64,000 nucleotides of DNA from assembly GCF_030445035.2 (NCBI RefSeq), contig NC_080683.1:22037528-22101527 (forward strand), written 5' to 3'. Within the stretch, counting starts at the first letter, position 1. Every line of letters starts with the position of its first letter. Of the stretch, positions 37,201-49,440 are shown in pieces. The translations under genes were made by a program, and so were the position numbers. A model generated the notes under the pieces. The model did no database searches. It was given only the letters and a program-made list of their open reading frames with translations, and was not told the origin of the DNA. The stretch is from Dasypus novemcinctus (Eukaryota > Chordata > Mammalia > Cingulata > Dasypodidae).

Positions 37201-37752
37201 AGCTTTATAACATTCCATTGTATGGATGTACCGTAATATAATTTGTGAAATACTAATGGAAATAAATATTTTTTTCTTTAAGATAGTCCTGCTGAGTATA
37301 CTCTTATACATATATCTTTATACATTTGTGTAGTAGTAACTGTAGGATACATTCCTGGAAGTAAATTTTGATAGTTGTTTTTGTTTATTCTTTTAACAAA
37401 AGCATATAATTCTTATCATTTTATGAAATGACACCATGTCTTATTTATAATAGTCTCCACATTGGTAATTATCTGTCTTTAAATGACTCCAGCAGATATT
37501 ATAGTAGTGAAAAGTGTTCATGTTTTCTAAAAAATAATTTAAAATTTTCTGATCTAAATCTACCACGGGTGAAAAAAGTGGGACTGGATGGAGGGAAAGT
37601 ATATTATGATAGATTTGAAAGATTGGCCATGAGTTGATGATTATTGAAGTTGGGTGATGGATACATGAGATTTTTTATACTATTTTCTCTATGTGCATTT
37701 GACATTTTCCACAATAAAAGGTTTAAAACAAATTATACTATTTTACCCACAG

Positions 37753-37884
37753 AAAGAAATTATGATGCTAATTCCAAACCAGCACACTCTTCTAAAGGAC
37801 TTAGATGTTCTTCATAATTCATCCCAGATGAAGGACATGTTAACTTTCATCGAAGAAGCCTATAAGAAATTGGATGCCTCTTAA
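37753..37884 (+). CDS. CENPQ: CENPQ exon 9: residues 226-268 and stop
   Basis: Acceptor TTTACCCACAG|AAAG; stop TAA at 37,882-37,884. It encodes KEIMMLIPNQHTLLKDLDVL, HNSSQMKDMLTFIEEAYKKL, DAS. The conserved C-terminus (LIPNQ...LLKDLD.LHNSSQMK...FIEEAYKKLDAS) is nearly the same as human. The total length of 268 codons equals the human protein as I recall it. Confidence 0.96.
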   Translation, partial: KEIMMLIPNQHTLLKDLDVLHNSSQMKDMLTFIEEAYKKLDAS

Positions 37885-38520
37885 CAAGTTTTTATATGCG
37901 ATTGTTTCATATTAATTTAATATTTATGAATTTGTAAAACTGTTACCCTATAATTATATTTCAGAGGCTGAGGCTTCTGTTTCCCTTAATAATTACATGC
38001 ACTTTAAAACTAGCCAATTGAGATCTAGGGTAATTGTGGAGACTCTGTTTTAACAACTGGTGAGCTTGGAAAATCAAGTTTATTATATTACTGCAACTCT
38101 GGTTATTTGCCTGGAACCATAAAATAAGAACAGCCATATTTGATAGTTAATAGTGATTGAATGGAGTTCATTTATTGCTTGGTGCATATAAAATATGCTA
38201 TTTGTTAATAATATGTAAGTATTTATATAGTGCCTAGTACCTAGTTTGCTGTCATTATTATCATTTACGTAATAGCTTGCAATTTGTGCCTGATTGTCTA
38301 GATCTGGAGAAATCCCCAAATGCCTTTACTCTTTTACATAACTCCCTGGGATTTTGTGGAGTAGTTAAGATTTATCAGGTGCCTTTAACTGTAAGGCACC
38401 ATTAACATTTTATTTCTTTGGTTGAATTAGTGAGTAGATGTTGAATATTTGTTTTCCACTGTGATCAATGCATGCTTTTATTTCAGAAAACCATTAAAAA
38501 GAACGCAAGAACATTTATTC
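37885..38520 (+). other. CENPQ: CENPQ 3' UTR, approximate
   Basis: AT-rich single-copy sequence follows the stop up to a DAS-SINE at 38.62 kb. The best-placed polyadenylation hexamer is the variant ATTAAA at 38,493-38,498. No canonical AATAAA with an obvious GU-rich downstream element was found closer. The end is inferred. Confidence 0.45.
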
Positions 38521-38620
38521 TCTTTATTGACCCCTTAAAACAAAGACTAAACAAAAATCCTCCTTTCTATACCATTTTTCCTCATTGTGATAAGTATATG
38601 AATATGTGACTAAATTATCA

Positions 38621-39023
38621 CTGTTTATTTCTCTCCCCTTCCCCGCCCTACCCCCCAGTTGTCTGCTCTCTGTGTCCATTTGCTGTGTGTTCTTCTATGT
38701 CCACTTGTATTCTTGTCAGCAGCACCTGGAATCTGTGTCTCATTTTGTTGCGTCATCTTGCTGCATCGACTGTCTGTGTGTACAGCGCCTTTCCTCAGCA
38801 GGCTGCACTTTTTCGTGCAGGGCGGCTCTCCTTACGGGGCGCACTCCTTGCGTGTGGGGCTCCCATACGTGGGGGACACCCCTGTGTGGCATGGCACTCC
38901 TTGCGTGCATCAGCACTGCACATGGGCCAGCTCATCACATCGGTTAGGAGGCCCTGGGTTTGAACCTTGGACCTCCTATGTGGTAGGCAGATGCCCTATC
39001 CATTCGGCCAAATCCGCTTCCCC
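38621..39023 (-). repeat. DAS-III SINE without an A tail, downstream of CENPQ
   Basis: On minus: GGGGGAAGCGGATTTGGCCG head, CpG-rich body, GGGGGGTAGGGCGGGG tract, AGAAATAAA, then unique sequence. The poly-A expected after AAATAAA is missing and no TSD is visible, so the tail was probably deleted. Confidence 0.85.
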
Positions 39024-39389
39024 CTTTTATCCATTTATGAAATAAAATAACTGCAGTTTTATTTTTCTGTCTAATCTAGAATATTTTATCAGTTAATTTG
39101 GAAGATAACTTAATTCTGTCAATACCCTCCAGGCAAAGACCTCAGGAACACACCCGTATCTAAACAAGTTGGGTTTAATTCTCAGTACAACAAGGGAGAC
39201 CACATGCCCCAGGGTGACTCAGTAAAAGGGTCAAAAGCAATATCTTTTTAGCAAATATAGGCAAAGGAGGACATTAATAGGTTTGGGAGAGAAAGAAAGT
39301 CATCAGGAAAGGAAATCTACAATATATTCTTAAAAAAAAAATTGTGACTTGTTTATAGACTACCTACTAAATGCCAGACAAAGCAACTA

Positions 39390-40012
39390 TGGCAGTTTGA
39401 TATTTTTTTTTATGAATTCCAAAAAGAAATTTTGATTATATTTGTAAACTGGTCTGTTCCTCTGGACATGATAACCCTTTGATTGTGGTAGATTCATCTG
39501 AGACATCTAAATTACGTTAAGATTAGGGCTTTGATTCAACCATGCCATTAGAGTGCAACCAGCATTGAGTGCCTCCTCCCTTGGTGGGTTGATAAAATAC
39601 ACTGTCACATGGAAGAAGACACAGAAAAGAAGAACACAGAGTAAGAGACAGCTCAATAGACACAGCAGAGGCTCCAGGAAGAGAGATGAGCCTGATAGTC
39701 TATATCTGACCTTGTGAAGACAACAGAGCAGCTGAGCCTAGAAAGAAATGAGCCCTGGAAAGAGCTGAGATCAGAAAAGGCTGGGACCATGGAGCCTTAA
39801 GTGGAGGAAGGAAGGCTGAACTCTTGCAGATTTTGCCCACCATCTTGTGTCAACATGTGGCAAATTACTTCGGGTGAGAAAGTACTCCTTATGTTACCTT
39901 CAGTTGGACTCTTTAGGGCCTTGTATCTGTAAGCTTCCACCCCAAATAAATGCACTTTATAAAAGCCAAAAGGGGTGCATTTCATCAACACACCTTTTGG
40001 CTAACTAATACA
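39390..40012 (+). mobile_element. Solo LTR 'A', MaLR/ERVL-like
   Basis: Runs from TGGCAGTTTGATAT to GGCTAACTAATACA, flanked by GCAACTA on both sides (39,383-39,389 and 40,013-40,019). A polyadenylation-type AATAAA lies at about 39,945 in 'ccccaaataaatgc'. About 623 bp, noncoding. Confidence 0.75.
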
Positions 40013-40529
40013 GCAACTAAAGCAAAACTTTACAAAATGTCTTAAAACCTGTTACTTAGAAACTTAAAGCTTCATGTTTATAGAGTGACTAGTAGAGCCT
40101 CAACTCATTGATTTTTTTTTTTTTAATCATAAGTGATTATAATACCTTTGGGGAGGGAGAGAAGGGTTACATTAAACTTAAGCTGTTTCTCTCAGAACAT
40201 CTGTTTAACATACTTTTAAAAGTTAACGAATTTTGATTTATTGTTGGTGTGTGATTAGTTCTTCACTATGTGCTAACTAGTGTAACTTACAGTTTTGAAG
40301 TATTTGGTATATTTTTGAGATATCTACAGTATCTTCTAGCAGGTAGCATGCAATCCAAGCATACACATGTTCTTTTATATGCTTCATTTTGATAAGCCCT
40401 TCATAATTGAAGAATTAATTACAGATCCAAATTGAGTTAAAATTCAGCTGCACATGGTACCAGTAATTCCGTTGACAAGTCTGTTAGTGTCCTCACCCAG
40501 CTATATTCTCACATGCACTGGTCATGCAG

Positions 40530-41625
40530 AGGCACCTAGAACAGGGACCTGAGGGAAAGGAAGGCTGTCTTGGGAAGGCAGTAAAGTAACAGATAAAACA
40601 ACCAGTCCTGTGTGAACCTCCCACTCCCAGTTGCCCATCTTTGCCTGCACCTGCAGTGGAGAGCCACCAACAACAGCAGAAAGTCCTACCAACAAGGGAG
40701 AAGTCCACCCAAGTTCAGGAGCCTGAAGATGAGATAACAAGAGACCCATTTTCATCACCTGACCATTACTCCCCTCCCCTGACCCCACTCAACTGGCAGA
40801 TGTATAGAACCAGTGACAATGTTGTATTTCCCATCCTTCATTTGCATATGACAGAACCAATGAGAATGTTGCAACTTGAAAGTCTTCATTTACATGAAGG
40901 AAAGAAGAGGGGATGGGGAGCCAGCTTTAATAAATTCCTATCATCAGCCCTAGGCTACATCTCCCCCTTGTACCCGCACTACCATCTTGAATGTGTACTA
41001 TATCTTTACATTAACACTTTTTTCTCCCCCTACCCCTACCCCCCTCTGCCAATTTTGTTGTCTGTGTCTAATAGCTGTGTGATCTATATCTATTTCTCTT
41101 TTCATCTTTCTCTTCTAGGATTCACTGGGATTTGATCCCTGGGGACCTGGGGACCTCTGATGTGGAGAGAGATTCCCAGGCAATTGTGCCACTTAAGTTC
41201 CTGGTCTCTGCTGCACTTCACCTTGACTCTCCCCTTCATTTCTCTTTTGTTGTGTCATCATCCTGTGTGACTCACTTGTGCGGGCACTGGCTCACCGCAT
41301 GGGCACCTGGTTTGCTGTGTGGGCACTAGCTCACTGTGCAGGCACTCACATAGATACTTGACTCGCCACAGAGGCACTCAGCTCACCACAGGCACTCAAC
41401 TCACCACGTGGGCACTGGCTTACTGTGCAGGCTCTTTTTCTCTTCTTTTTCACCAGAAGGCCCCAGGGATCAAACCCAGGTCCTCCCATAGAGGCCCTAT
41501 AACTTGAGCCACTTGCACTTCCCGTACATTAATTCTTTTACTTGCTTAAGCTTGCTTCGACTGTGGCACTTCCTTGAACTCTTTCTCACGACGTGGCCAA
41601 GGACTGGAAGCCCATCTAGCAATAT
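40530..41625 (+). mobile_element. ERV LTR 'C', upstream copy, interrupted by a SINE
   Basis: Aligns with 51,828-52,375: 'aacagggacctgaggg', 'cagtcctgtgtgaacct', 'gaagatgagataa', 'ccattttcatcacctgacca', 'aatgagaatgttgcaactt', AATAAA at 40,929-40,934, 'catcttgaatgtgtact', then the R/U5 end after the SINE. Limits are approximate; the TG/CA ends are not clean. Confidence 0.75.
41015..41524 (-). repeat. Long DAS-III variant with internal tandem units, inside LTR C
   Basis: Poly-T/C-rich left end, second tRNA-like block, then at 41,277-41,437 about seven diverged repeats of a GGGCACTGGCTCAC-like unit, and a tRNA-like head at the right end. TSD TACATTAA at 41,007-41,014 and 41,525-41,532. Confidence 0.85.
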
Positions 41626-43090
41626 CTTTGGTGAGCCAGCCAGGAGCTGGCTCCATCCAACAAAGACTGGTGGGTCAAAGGCTGTCTGTTCCATCTTTTG
41701 TCTGTTTGCTTTTTCCTCCCACCACTTCAAGCAGGTACCTGGATTGGCTCCTCCAGGCCAGGACATAACCGCAGTCTACTCACAGTCCTCTGACTCCCGC
41801 TTTGGAGGTTGTAGGGGCTGAACCCTGCGCCACATAGATTCAAAGAGACTGGGTAGCAGGAAACACTGCTTTGAGATCAATTCAGGGACATTCCAGGAGT
41901 CATACAGGAATCCACTCAGAATTTACCAGGCCTTCAAATCTCATCCATTTCTTCCATTTTCCCTTCAATCCCTTTTCTTCTCTGTTCCCTGACTTCACAA
42001 AACACTCATCTCAACTGCTATGACAATGTTTTTCTGGCCTTAGCCCTGTAGTTTAAGAGATAATCTAGGCCAAGTCCCAGACCTCCAGGCTCTGACTATT
42101 TAGTCCTTCTTACTACCTCTCATATCCCAGAAAGGGAAGGCCGCCTGTCAGTCTCAACGATTCTGCCCCATTCCTTTCCCCATAAAGCCAATGCCCTTAA
42201 AACCTAACTGAGAACATTCCCCAGCTTGTTCAAGAGTCCATGCAGGCCCTTCTTCTCAACCTTTTAAATTGCTTCTACCCCACACATACTCTGTCTCATC
42301 CCACGCTGTTCCCTTAGATGTGTTCTCATTTGTGATTCCCAGAGGGGTGTTAAGCAAGAGAGTCTTTATTCCTTTTTGGCTTTTATTTCTGGCCCCTTCG
42401 TCCCAATTTAAGACAAATCACTGGGCAAGTTCCCTCACCCCAAGCAATAGTCCTTTCCGCCACACTTCAGTCCATTGCTTATGCGGTAAGTTCTCTAAGG
42501 GTGACTACCGGCTTGGCAGCTTCAGTCTTGAGCTCCCCATAGGAGACTGCAGCCTCCCACTCAGGACTTGACCCAGGCATCTCCCAAGACCATAGGGCCC
42601 TGGGGATGTGCAGTGGCCAAGACCCTGGAATTCCAGGACACCAGAATGACAGGTATTTTCACTGTTTTCAGAACATGAACTGGAATGCCAGTTGGCCTGA
42701 CAAGCATTTGGTTTCTAATACCTTGGGACTTGACCCAGATGTCTCTCAAGTACTGCTGGCTTGGAAGCCTTGGTCTCTGGCTCTCCATAGGGAACTAATT
42801 TTTGTCCCCTATAAAGATAGGCGCTTTGTCCAGCATCACCATGGACTCCTATGGGATGCCTTCTTTGGAATTGGGATGATCTGCCCACCAATGGTCTGAA
42901 AAAGAAGAAGTTAAAGTTTTTCTGCAATACCATGTGGCCTCAATATAAGTTAAAGGATGTTGAGGAATGGGACCCTCCACTGTAAACCCATACTTCGGTT
43001 GGATCTGTTATGTAAAAGACAGGGGGAGTTGATGGAAATCCAGTATTCCAACTTTTAAGGCCCTATATCAAGATAAAGGTCTAAAGGGCT
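41626..43090 (+). pseudogene. ERV internal region, 5' part (leader/gag-like), degenerate
   Basis: Sequence between LTR C and the LTR A insertion. It begins with a primer-binding-site-like TTTGGTGAGCC just after the LTR. It is proline-rich in several frames with no long frame. I infer it is the leader and gag region from position only; no specific Gag motif is certain. Confidence 0.35.
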
Positions 43091-43350
43091 TGTGGCAGTT
43101 TGAAATTACTTATGAATTCTAAAAAGAAATATTGTTTGTAAACTGCTCTGTTTCTCTAGGCGTGATAACCCTTTGTATTAGATTCAGTTGAGAAGCCTTT
43201 GATTAAATTAAGATAATTTAACATAATTTAAGGGCTTTGATTCAACCATATTAGTAAGTCATGCAGGGTTGATTCCCCACCCCTTGTCCTTGTCCCCTTG
43301 GTGAGCTATATAAAGGGATAATCAATCAAGAAGCAAGAGAAGTAGATAGA

Positions 43351-43913
43351 TGTTTTAGTCAGCCAAAGGGGTGCTGATGCAAAAAAGCCAGAAATTGGTT
43401 GTTTTTTATAAAGGGTATTTATTTGGGGTAGGCGCTTACAGATAACCAGGCCATAAAGCATAAGTTACTTCCCTCACCAAAGTCTATTTTCACATGTTAG
43501 AGCAAGATGGCTGCTGATGTCTGCAAAGGTTTAGGCTTCCTGGGTTCCTCTGGTCTTGCTTCTCTCTGTGTTCAGGGTTCCTCTCTGCCCGGGGCATGCT
43601 TCTTTCCAGGCTCAGGATTCCTCTCTTCCCAGGGCTCCAGTTTCACCATCAAAGTCCAACATCAAAACTCCAATATTAAGAACCCTCAAGTCTGTCCTTT
43701 TATTTGTGAATCTCCACCCACCAAAGGGTGGGACACCAAAAGGTGCGGACTCAATGCCCTCCTGGCACAAGAGGTTTACATAATTACTTAATCAAGTAAA
43801 CCTATGAATCCAATATAATCTAATCAATATAATATGCCCAGAGGAAAAGATCAGTTTACAAATGTAATCCAGTATTTCTTTTTGGAATTCATCAGTAATA
43901 TTAAACTGCTACA
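43351..43913 (-). mobile_element. Solo LTR 'A' nested in another LTR A, opposite orientation
   Basis: Plus-strand text TGTTTTAGTCAGCCAAAGG to ATTAAACTGCTACA is the inverse of the host LTR's ends and matches the copy at 58.2 kb over its length. TSD not clear. Confidence 0.75.
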
Positions 43914-44196
43914 ACAGGGAAGGTACACAGAGGATCCTGTGGCCTGGGAAGAGAGATGAGCCTAATAGATTACAGCTGACCTTGTGAAGAGACCAGAGCA
44001 GCTGAGCCCAGAAAGAAATAAGCCCTGGGAAGAGAGATGAGCCATACACCAGCTTATAGCTGAGACCAGAAGAAGTTGAGACCATGGAGACTTAAGAGAA
44101 AAAGGAAAGCTGAACCCTCACAGACATCACCCACCATCTTGTTTCAACATGTGGCACAGACTTGGGGCAAGGAAGTAGCCTTGCGTTGGACTCTTT

Positions 44197-44617
44197 TTTT
44201 TTTTTTTTAAGATTTATTTTTTATTTATTTCTCTCCCCTTCCCCCCCCCCCCCCCACCCATCCCATCGTCTGCTCTCTGTGTCCATTCACTGTGTTCTTC
44301 TGTGACTGCTTCTATCCTTATCAGTGGCACTGGGATCTGTGTCTCTTTTTCTTGCTGTGTCAGCTCTCCGTGTATGTGGTGCCATTCCTGGGCAGGCTGC
44401 ACTTTCTTTCACGCTGGACAGCTCTCCTTACAGGGCGCACTCCTTGCACATGGGGCTCCCCTATGTGGGGGGCACCCCTGCGTGGCACGGCACTCCTTGC
44501 GCGGATCAGCACCGTGCATGGACCAGCTCCACACGGGTCAAGGAGGCCCAGGGCTTGAACCGTGGACCTCCCATGTGGTAGGCGGACGCCCTATCCACTG
44601 GGCCAAGTCTGCTTCCC
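44197..44617 (-). repeat. DAS-III SINE inside LTR A
   Basis: Complete, with a run of about 17 C's (G's on minus) before the tail at 44,240. A 14-bp TSD with one mismatch (GCGTTGGACTCTTT / GCGTTGAACTCTTT) lies at 44,183-44,196 and 44,618-44,631. Confidence 0.93.
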
Positions 44618-44749
44618 GCGTTGAACTCTTTAGGGCTTTGTGACAGTAAGCTTATACCACAAATAAATACCCTTAATAAAAGCCAGCAGAGTTCTAGTAC
44701 TCTAGTACAGCAGAGTTGCAAGCACCCCTTTGACTGACTAATACAGGCT

Positions 44750-45530
44750 CTTGCCACTTGTATTATTCACAGGCAACTCCCAATACCTTCAGAAAAGGAA
44801 GACATACTAGATGATCCCCCTTGCAGTAGTCCATCTTCACATGAACCTGTCCCCAACTCAAAGTCATACACAGACATCCCCCCCATATGGGTCCTTACTC
44901 CCCCCTTTATACCTCAGGGTCCAGTCCAGCAGGCTACAAATCCTACAGAAAAGCCCACAGGACTTTACCCCTTGTGAGAGGTAGCTAATGGGGATGGAGC
45001 TCCCAGAGCAATCCATGACTCATCAGCTACAGGGCTTCTCTGGATCCCTCAGCTCCATGCCAAGCAGCTGCGTGAGTGTTTCCCTAGAGGACTGAGGTAG
45101 GAGATTCCAGGCAAGGTTTTTGCCATGGGCAGACACTGGGTGCTTTGTGTGAAGGTAATTCTAAAATTGGGTCTTTTTCTACGCTAGGTAAGTGTGTGAA
45201 ATCCTCTCTTTTGTTCTAATCTGTATTTACTTTCACTTTATCAGTCTGCTCATGCCTAGTTGCTCATAAATCAGATTTGTGGTCTGCCTGTTGATTTTGT
45301 ATTTTGAGTTGGGAAACCTGTTGACTTTGAGAAACTTCTGTTCTTGATGTTCTGTTTTCTTGACTTGTGTTGGTGTTGTCTAGCCATGCAAAACTCTCAG
45401 AATGTGTCAGCTATAACTCCTTTGGGTTTTATATTGGAAAATTGGTCTAAATTTGGCAGGGAACCCCCTTAAGTAAAAGAAATTGATTTTCTATTGCTAC
45501 ATTGCCTGGCCACAGTATAAATTGGATGAT
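44750..45530 (+). pseudogene. ERV internal region, gag-like remnant
   Basis: Proline/serine-rich coding-like text, then a YPL-R-E-V-A-like segment near 44,975, reminiscent of the region before gammaretroviral capsid. No intact frame. The assignment is tentative and rests on context between same-family LTRs. Confidence 0.35.
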
Positions 45531-45546
45531 GGTAAAAAGTAACCTA

Positions 45547-45931
45547 GGGAAGCAGATGGTTCAAATGATTGGGCTCATGTCTACCATATATGAGGTCCAG
45601 GGTTCAGTTCCTGGGGCCTCCTGGTGAAAGCAAGCTGGCCCATGCGGTGAGATGGCCCACGTGGAGTGCTGGCCCAAGCAGAGAACTGGTGCTGCAAGAT
45701 GATGCAACAAAAAGATACAGAGAAGAGACAAGGGATGCAGCAGACCAGGGAGCTGTGGTTGTGCAAGAGATTGAGCACCTCTCTCCCATTCTGGAAGGTC
45801 ACAGGATCTGTTCCTGATGTTGCTTAAAGAGAAGACAAGCAAACACTGAAAAACACACAGTGAATGGACATAGCAGAGAGTGAATTAAAAACAACAACGA
45901 TGGGGGGAGGGGTGTAAATAAATCTTAAAAA
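45547..45931 (+). repeat. Long DAS-III variant SINE
   Basis: GGGAAGCAGATGGTTCAAAT head, second tRNA-like block (GTGCAAGAGATTGAGCACC), G-rich tract and A tail. Perfect 13-bp TSD AAAAAGTAACCTA at 45,534-45,546 and 45,932-45,944. Confidence 0.92.
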
Positions 45932-46449
45932 AAAAAGTAACCTAAAACTGAGTCTTTAAATTTCAATACTGTCTTGCAATTGGATTTGTTTTGTAAAAAA
46001 AATTACAAATGAAATTAGTTCAACAGTTGGAAAAGCAGAAAACTTAGCAGCACTAATGTCTGTTTTATTTCCATGTTAATTCTAATTAGATCTGGATAGT
46101 CACATTAATAAAACTGAGGCTGTTAAAGTTTAGTAACTTTTGAACTGGACAACTCTATAAAAGAAAAAGAGGAAAAAAATAGAAAAATGCTAGCTGCTTT
46201 TGTAAGCATGCAATTAAATCATGGCTTAGCCTTAATAGCAACCAGCCTCCTCTGCCAACTTGCCTCCAGAAAACTGTTTCAGAAATATGTCCTTGTAAAT
46301 GTTTCATAATATATCTTTCTGAAATATTAGTAAAATAGTTTTTGTTACTTAGCGGATAAACAAAAGTGCCAAATTTGTTTGAAAGTGAAACTGAAGTGTG
46401 AAACAGTAACTGAGATTTAAGATTTCACAAATAATTATGATTACAAAAT

Positions 46450-46804
46450 CATATAGCTGTCTTTATATTATAAAACATCGAAATACCTGAAATTGCTGAA
46501 ACTGGCTGGATTTAATCTAGACCTGATATTGTAATGGTAATGCCATACTGACCTTACCTTTGTTTACGGTTATTTCAAGAATAGCCTCACCCTTGTGTAT
46601 ACCTGCCATTATACTCTCCCTTGTTTTAATCCATAAAAACTCCTGCTCCCTATGGTTTGGAGGAAGGCAGATTTGAGACACCCCTGTCTCCCATCCTTCC
46701 AGTGGTATTAATAAACCTGCTTTCTCTTATGACCATCCCAGTGTGGATTCCAGTTCATCTGCTCCAGGGAAAAACCCAGAGGGACCCCTGTGGGGTTTCC
46801 TTCA
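46450..46804 (+). mobile_element. LTR 'E' (different ERV family), 3' part
   Basis: Promoter-like CCATAAAAAC at 46,631-46,640 is followed about 70 nt later by AATAAA at 46,710-46,715. The LTR probably ends near 46,804, directly followed by TGGCACCCCAGATGGGAC, which looks like a primer-binding site. The 5' limit is unknown. Class I (gamma-like) is inferred from this architecture. Confidence 0.5.
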
Positions 46805-47344
46805 ACTTGGCACCCCAGATGGGACCCCATGACTGCTGAGGAAATCAGTGCCTGGTGGAATCCTTTACCCTCAGGGACGGACATCCACTCTTCCAGTCCA
46901 GCAGTCACCAGAGTCCTGTTATCTCAGACCACCCTGAATGTCAAAGATCCTGAAAAGATCCTGAAAGCAGTATATCATAAGAGAAAGCAGTTTTTCCTGA
47001 GATGTCAGTGACCTCAGTGAGTATAAAATTAACTTGGATTTGGTCTTGGATTTGGTTTCTTTGGTTTTGATTTTGGGGTGATGGTTTAAATCTCCTGCCA
47101 AAGCTATAAGTGGCAAGCCTGCCCTTGGTGTCTTGGTTTTTAGGCTTCTAAGTTTCTAGTTTTGGAGACCGAACAAGGCTAATGACTGTGAGTTGGAGTC
47201 CCACCCAGAGACCCCTTGCCATCCATGGGAAGTAGCCCATGGGTATAGAGCACCTCACCATTGGACCCAGATGGCATCCTTAGCAGCACATTAGTTCCTA
47301 CCAAAGCTGTAAATGGTCTTTTGCCACACCTAGTTTATTAATAG

Positions 47345-47940
47345 GAAAGTTGTTCCCAGGTGGGCTTCTAGGTCCTTGGCCATATCGTAAGAAAGAATTC
47401 AAGGACGTGCTACAATTTAAGCAAGCAAATAAAGAGTTTAATGTAAAGTGAATGTATACAATTAAGATGGGAGTGCAAGCATGCTCAAGGGGCCAATGAG
47501 CACTGGGGCTGGAGGATGTGGCCTTATTAAGACTGGACTTACCCCCCTTCCTTCCTCCATGTAAATGAAGACCTGCAAGTTATAACATTCTCATTGGTTC
47601 TGTTGTACACAAAAGCAAGATTGGAAATACAACATTCACATTGGTTATGTCTGCCAGTCTGAGTGGGGGTCAGGGGAAGGGTTCTGCACACATGCAATAG
47701 ATAATGAATGGGCTTCTTGTTATCTATTGTCTTTAGGCACCTGAACTTGGGCATTTGCTTCCTTTGTGGGTGGGACTTTCTGACCCTGCTGGTATCTCTC
47801 TGTTTCTTCACATCAAGGGATGGGCACAGGCACAGGTGGGCAACTACAAGCAGGAGGTCCACACAGAAATGTCTGCTTTGTCCCCATCACTCTAGTGCTC
47901 TCCATGGTACCCTTTCTTTCTCCTCAGGTCTCTCTCCTAG
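47345..47940 (-). mobile_element. ERV LTR 'C', inverted copy
   Basis: The reverse complement matches the other two LTR C copies, for example 'aaccaatgagaatgtt', 'tttacatggaggaag', and the R/U5 portion 'ctttatttgcttgcttaa'. It lies in the middle of the ERV region but points the other way. Confidence 0.75.
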
Positions 47941-47959
47941 CCTTCCTCAAAGGGAGCAG

Positions 47960-49440
47960 CCCCTGGTATAAGGAAGTGTTGCTGAGCTTGGTTACCTAGG
48001 CCTTAGTTTCTATCTTGAAAATATACTGGAATTGGTATTTGGTCATCTGAGGTCTGTTAAAGTCAAAATGGGAAATATGCAAAACTGAAATAAAAAGAAA
48101 TATGTTGTAGATTGTATTTTAAAGCATTGGGAATAATTTGGCTATAAGCTAGTGACTAAAAAGAATGAAATTTTTGTGCAAAACTACAGGTCACCATGCA
48201 GATTAGAATAATCAGAAATAGCCATCAAAGAGATCTTTTGAATATAATGTTATTTTACAGTTAAACTTACTTTGTAAGAGAATGAAAATTATAAGTAAAA
48301 TTAATGAGTTGTGTGTTTTTGTGTGTCTAATTCTTTATTTGCATCTGTCTATATGTTCAGTTTATATTTTCATACCTCCAGATGTTAATATCAAATAAAC
48401 AAATGAAAGTTCTTAAAAGAGGTCTATTCAAATTGTTAAAAATTAAATAAGTGCTTATATATAAAGCCAAGCAGATGGTAAGGTCACATAAAGATCTAAA
48501 ATTATATAACTATTGGTTTTCCTAAGCTCCTTGACCTACCCTACCTCCACTGCCCCAAGCCTTCTCTTTGAGAGAGCTAGGAGGAAAGGCTAGGTGTGAT
48601 AAAACAGGGAAATGTAAGTTTAGCTTAATACTCTACTAAGCAGGAAAATTAAGAATAATAAGGACAGAGGAAATTTTACAGAATAAACCTTCATTTGCAT
48701 AGTTTGTCCTGTAATTCCCCAATTTAAATCTTTAACAGCCTTGGAATGAGAGTAATTAATAATCCAATTGCCAAATTTCAGTAAGTAAAGAAAAATTCCT
48801 TGAAAGTTACAGCAAGTTTTTTCTAAATTATGTTAAAACAAATTAAACCATTATAGTACATTCCAGAACCTGACAGTCAGTATGTTTTTAAGGTTATTCA
48901 CAATTTTGGAATATTATAAAAGAGAGGTTTTAGCTTCCTGTGGAAAAAGGAAAAAAAAGAACATTTCTTGCATACACTATAATTGTTTCAATTTTATTTG
49001 GCTTGGGTGTATTCTCCCAAGAGTTGTAATGGTATTTAGTAGTTCCTGTACTGCTACAATAAAGTACCTGTTAATTAATATAATAATTGTAAAATTATAA
49101 AACTAAAAAAATGAAGTACCAAAAGCAGTTAAGTTCATTTGATATGTTATAAAAGGCATTGGAAGTGTTTAGAAAATGTATAAAAATTAAAAGGGATAGA
49201 CTTCAGTGTTTTCAAAGTCTCTTATATGTTTAAACCAGGCCCCCAGTACCCTGCATGGTGCCCCTTCCATTTGAGTTATTGACTAGATCAGTCACTGTAA
49301 TCTTAAAACTTATTAAGTAGCTACCACATCTCCTGGTCATGCTCCTGAAGTAGATGAAAATATGTTGCTGTTTCAGACTCCTGTGGCTCTGCCATTTGGT
49401 GATAGCTTGATAGCACTAGATTTACACTAGACATTGCCTC
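47960..49440. other. Unassigned AT-rich stretch within the ERV region
   Basis: No pol-type motif, LTR or SINE could be recognised. Short frames look incidental. It may be decayed ERV interior or pre-existing host DNA. Confidence 0.5.

Larger units (their letters stand above)
11470..38520 (+). other. CENPQ: CENPQ gene (centromere protein Q), complete
   Basis: CENP-Q is a subunit of the CENP-O/P/Q/R/U group of the constitutive centromere-associated network at the inner kinetochore; it has been linked to microtubule and CENP-E engagement. Nine exons are proposed: noncoding exon 1 and coding exons 2-9. Coding segments of 102, 55, 121, 69, 130, 120, 78 and 132 nt add up to 268 codons plus stop, all with GT-AG introns and consistent phases. 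Residues 1-52 are Lys/Arg-rich and likely flexible; the middle and C-terminal parts are rich in heptad-like Leu/Ile/Glu/Lys, as expected for a coiled-coil protein. It shares its promoter region with MMUT. No disabling change was seen. Confidence 0.96.
43091..44745 (+). mobile_element. Solo LTR 'A' containing a nested inverted LTR A and a SINE
   Basis: Begins TGTGGCAGTTTGAAATTAC and ends TGACTGACTAATACA, with GGCT on both sides (43,087-43,090 and 44,746-44,749). Removing the nested LTR (43,351-43,913) and SINE (44,197-44,617) leaves about 650 bp, like the 39.39-kb copy. Confidence 0.75.

Noticed and set aside
40641-41135. 164-codon plus-strand protein
   Set aside because: It spans LTR C and the SINE inserted in it, so it is not a conserved coding unit.
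41277-41437. CRISPR-like regular repeats
   Set aside because: The repeats are diverged, lack unique spacers and lie within a SINE body in a mammalian genome.
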